Source of the DNA: a virus
IMG/VR virus record: IMGVR_UViG_3300046491_000464
Coordinates: 1 to 41,098 of that record
DNA length: 41,098 nt
Reading direction: 5' to 3' (one strand)
Part shown: in pieces, positions 40,268 to 41,098 of the stretch
How positions within the stretch are numbered: the first letter of the stretch is position 1
Layout: every line of letters starts with the position of its first letter
Program-made: the position numbers and the translations under genes
Notes under the pieces: generated by a model
Told to the model about the DNA's origin: nothing
Database searches by the model: none
The model's input: the letters and a program-made list of their open reading frames with translations, nothing else

Positions 40268-40362
40268 GAATTTTTGTCGCAAGCCGGGCCCTTCGCAGCG
40301 CGTTGTGCGCCGGCGAGCGTCGCCAGCGCTATCATAAATCGCCGAACCACTGGAAGCGAAAA

Positions 40363-40599
40363 ATGGAACATCCAATTAGCTGGGTCAAGCTGGAGAAGTA
40401 TGTCGAACTCACCGGCGACAGCATTGACGCCGTGCAGGCCAGGCGAAAGGCTGGAAAGTGGCTGGATGGGAACCAGTGCAAAATGGTCGATGGGCGGTTG
40501 TGGATCGACCTGCGAGCGGCTCAGCGCTGGGTCGAGGAATGGGATCCGAGTTCGCCGATGCTCGCCGCCGGCGGGACACGCGCAAAGGTAAAAAAATGA
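40363..40599 (+). CDS. xis: Excisionase-like DNA-binding protein
   Basis: This 78-residue protein begins MEHPISWVKLEKYVELTGDS and has IDAVQARRKAGKWLDGNQCK and LWIDLRAAQRWVEEW, the pattern of small winged-helix phage excisionases. GGAAG lies 6 bases before ATG 40363; a longer frame upstream is unsupported. It leads a + strand set with the DUF4224 genes, by position just before the integrase. It would bend DNA at the attachment site. Confidence 0.78.
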   Translation: MEHPISWVKLEKYVELTGDSIDAVQARRKAGKWLDGNQCKMVDGRLWIDLRAAQRWVEEWDPSSPMLAAGGTRAKVKK

Positions 40600-40799
40600 G
40601 CGATATGTTTTTAACTAAGGACGAAATAGCCACTCTGACCGGGCGCAAAACGAAGAGCAAACAGATTGAAGCTCTGCGTAAAATGGCCTTGCCGTTCTGG
40701 GTGAACGCGCATGATGCACCGGTCGTTCCCCGCTCGGCAATTGAGGGACGCCGAGAACTTCCAAAAGAGGTGAAGCCGAAATGGATACCACCCGACTAA
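40596..40799 (+). CDS. DUF4224-family small protein
   Basis: This 67-residue protein begins MSDMFLTKDEIATLTGRKTK and has SKQIEALRKMALPFWVNAHD and VVPRSAIEGRREL, the DUF4224 pattern. These short proteins usually precede an integrase and may be HTH accessory factors. It overlaps the excisionase stop as ATGA. The next gene is its diverged copy. Confidence 0.85.
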   Translation: MSDMFLTKDEIATLTGRKTKSKQIEALRKMALPFWVNAHDAPVVPRSAIEGRRELPKEVKPKWIPPD

Positions 40800-41098
40800 C
40801 GATAAAATTCGAGCGCGATCCGCGCTACCTCAGCGATGGAGATCTGGCCATCCTCACGGGGTGGCGTAATAAGCGCCATCAAGCGGCGCAGCTGCTCAAA
40901 ATGGGGATCCCGTTCGCGCTGAATATTGTTCGCGAGCCCATTGTGCCAATCTCAGCGATTGAGGGGAGTCTCACGGAGGGCAGGCGCGAAGTCAAAGCGC
41001 TTGAGGCGCACTTCGCTGCGCTCCGACTCAGGTATGAGATCAAAGACCCAAATGCGCCGGAAGTGAAGTCCAAGGCCTCTTCCAAGCCCCATCCATGA
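40781..41098 (+). CDS. Second DUF4224-like protein, longer
   Basis: This 105-residue protein has SDGDLAILTGWRNKRHQAAQ, LLKMGIPFALNIVREPIVPI and SAIEG, clearly related to the DUF4224 protein before it, plus a basic C-terminal extension. It overlaps that gene by 19 bases. AGAGG precedes ATG 40781. The stop is at the last bases of the window and contains ATGA, so the next gene, probably an integrase, may start at 41095. Confidence 0.82.
   Translation: MDTTRLTIKFERDPRYLSDGDLAILTGWRNKRHQAAQLLKMGIPFALNIVREPIVPISAIEGSLTEGRREVKALEAHFAALRLRYEIKDPNAPEVKSKASSKPHP

Noticed and set aside
1-41098. tRNA genes, CRISPR arrays, insertion sequences and rRNA
   Set aside because: No T-loop and cloverleaf combination, no regularly spaced repeats, no transposase and no rRNA stretch was found by eye. 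Attachment core sites also could not be placed.

Overview
The window is almost entirely a temperate, lambda-like siphophage genome (a prophage) in a high-GC Gram-negative bacterium. Small secreted proteins on the left flank, a phiE125-gp8-type connector, DUF4224 and AlpA genes, and a lambda-type R/Rz/Rz1 lysis set suggest a betaproteobacterium, possibly Oxalobacteraceae or Burkholderiales. The genus is inference only. No rRNA, tRNA, CRISPR array or insertion sequence was seen.

Left flank (1-3990, mostly + strand, less GC-rich): the end of an unknown gene, two small secreted proteins, an unrecognised two-gene cassette (1121-1995), a frameshifted phage-gene remnant on the minus strand (1976-2220), and a two-gene cassette of an HTH-ImmA/IrrE metalloprotease regulator plus an unknown partner (2269-3882). 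A diverged copy of the remnant's first part lies on the other side of that cassette (3910-3990). This suggests that the cassette is phage cargo and that the phage or its relics extend further left than the lysis genes.

Late region (30532 down to 3989, minus strand), in transcription order: small ORFs, HNH nuclease, TerS, TerL, portal, ClpP-like protease, HK97-type capsid, accessory head genes, connectors, tail completion, tail tube, G/GT chaperones with a classic -1 slippery site, tape measure, gpM, gpL, gpK, gpI, gpJ, an S74 fiber, a small tail protein, a papain-like hydrolase, two small membrane proteins, endolysin, and Rz with nested Rz1. Five module boundaries carry intrinsic terminators with the U-tract just before the next gene. 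This fits a Q-type antiterminated transcript.

Early region (40240 down to 31153, minus strand): a good promoter reads into a structured leader with a terminator. Then come small ORFs, an AT-rich cargo gene with its own promoter and palindrome, AlpA, an AntA-type antirepressor, a DUF1566 protein, a DUF1376 replication protein containing a tandem heptanucleotide array, DnaB, a complete tyrosine recombinase in an unusual place, and a Q-like antiterminator. A small + strand gene sits between Q and the likely late promoter.

Right end (40363-41098, + strand): an excisionase-like protein and two tandem DUF4224-type proteins. Their layout predicts an integrase just past the window edge. No conventional CI repressor is visible; the HTH-ImmA protein, AlpA or a gene outside the window may fill that role.
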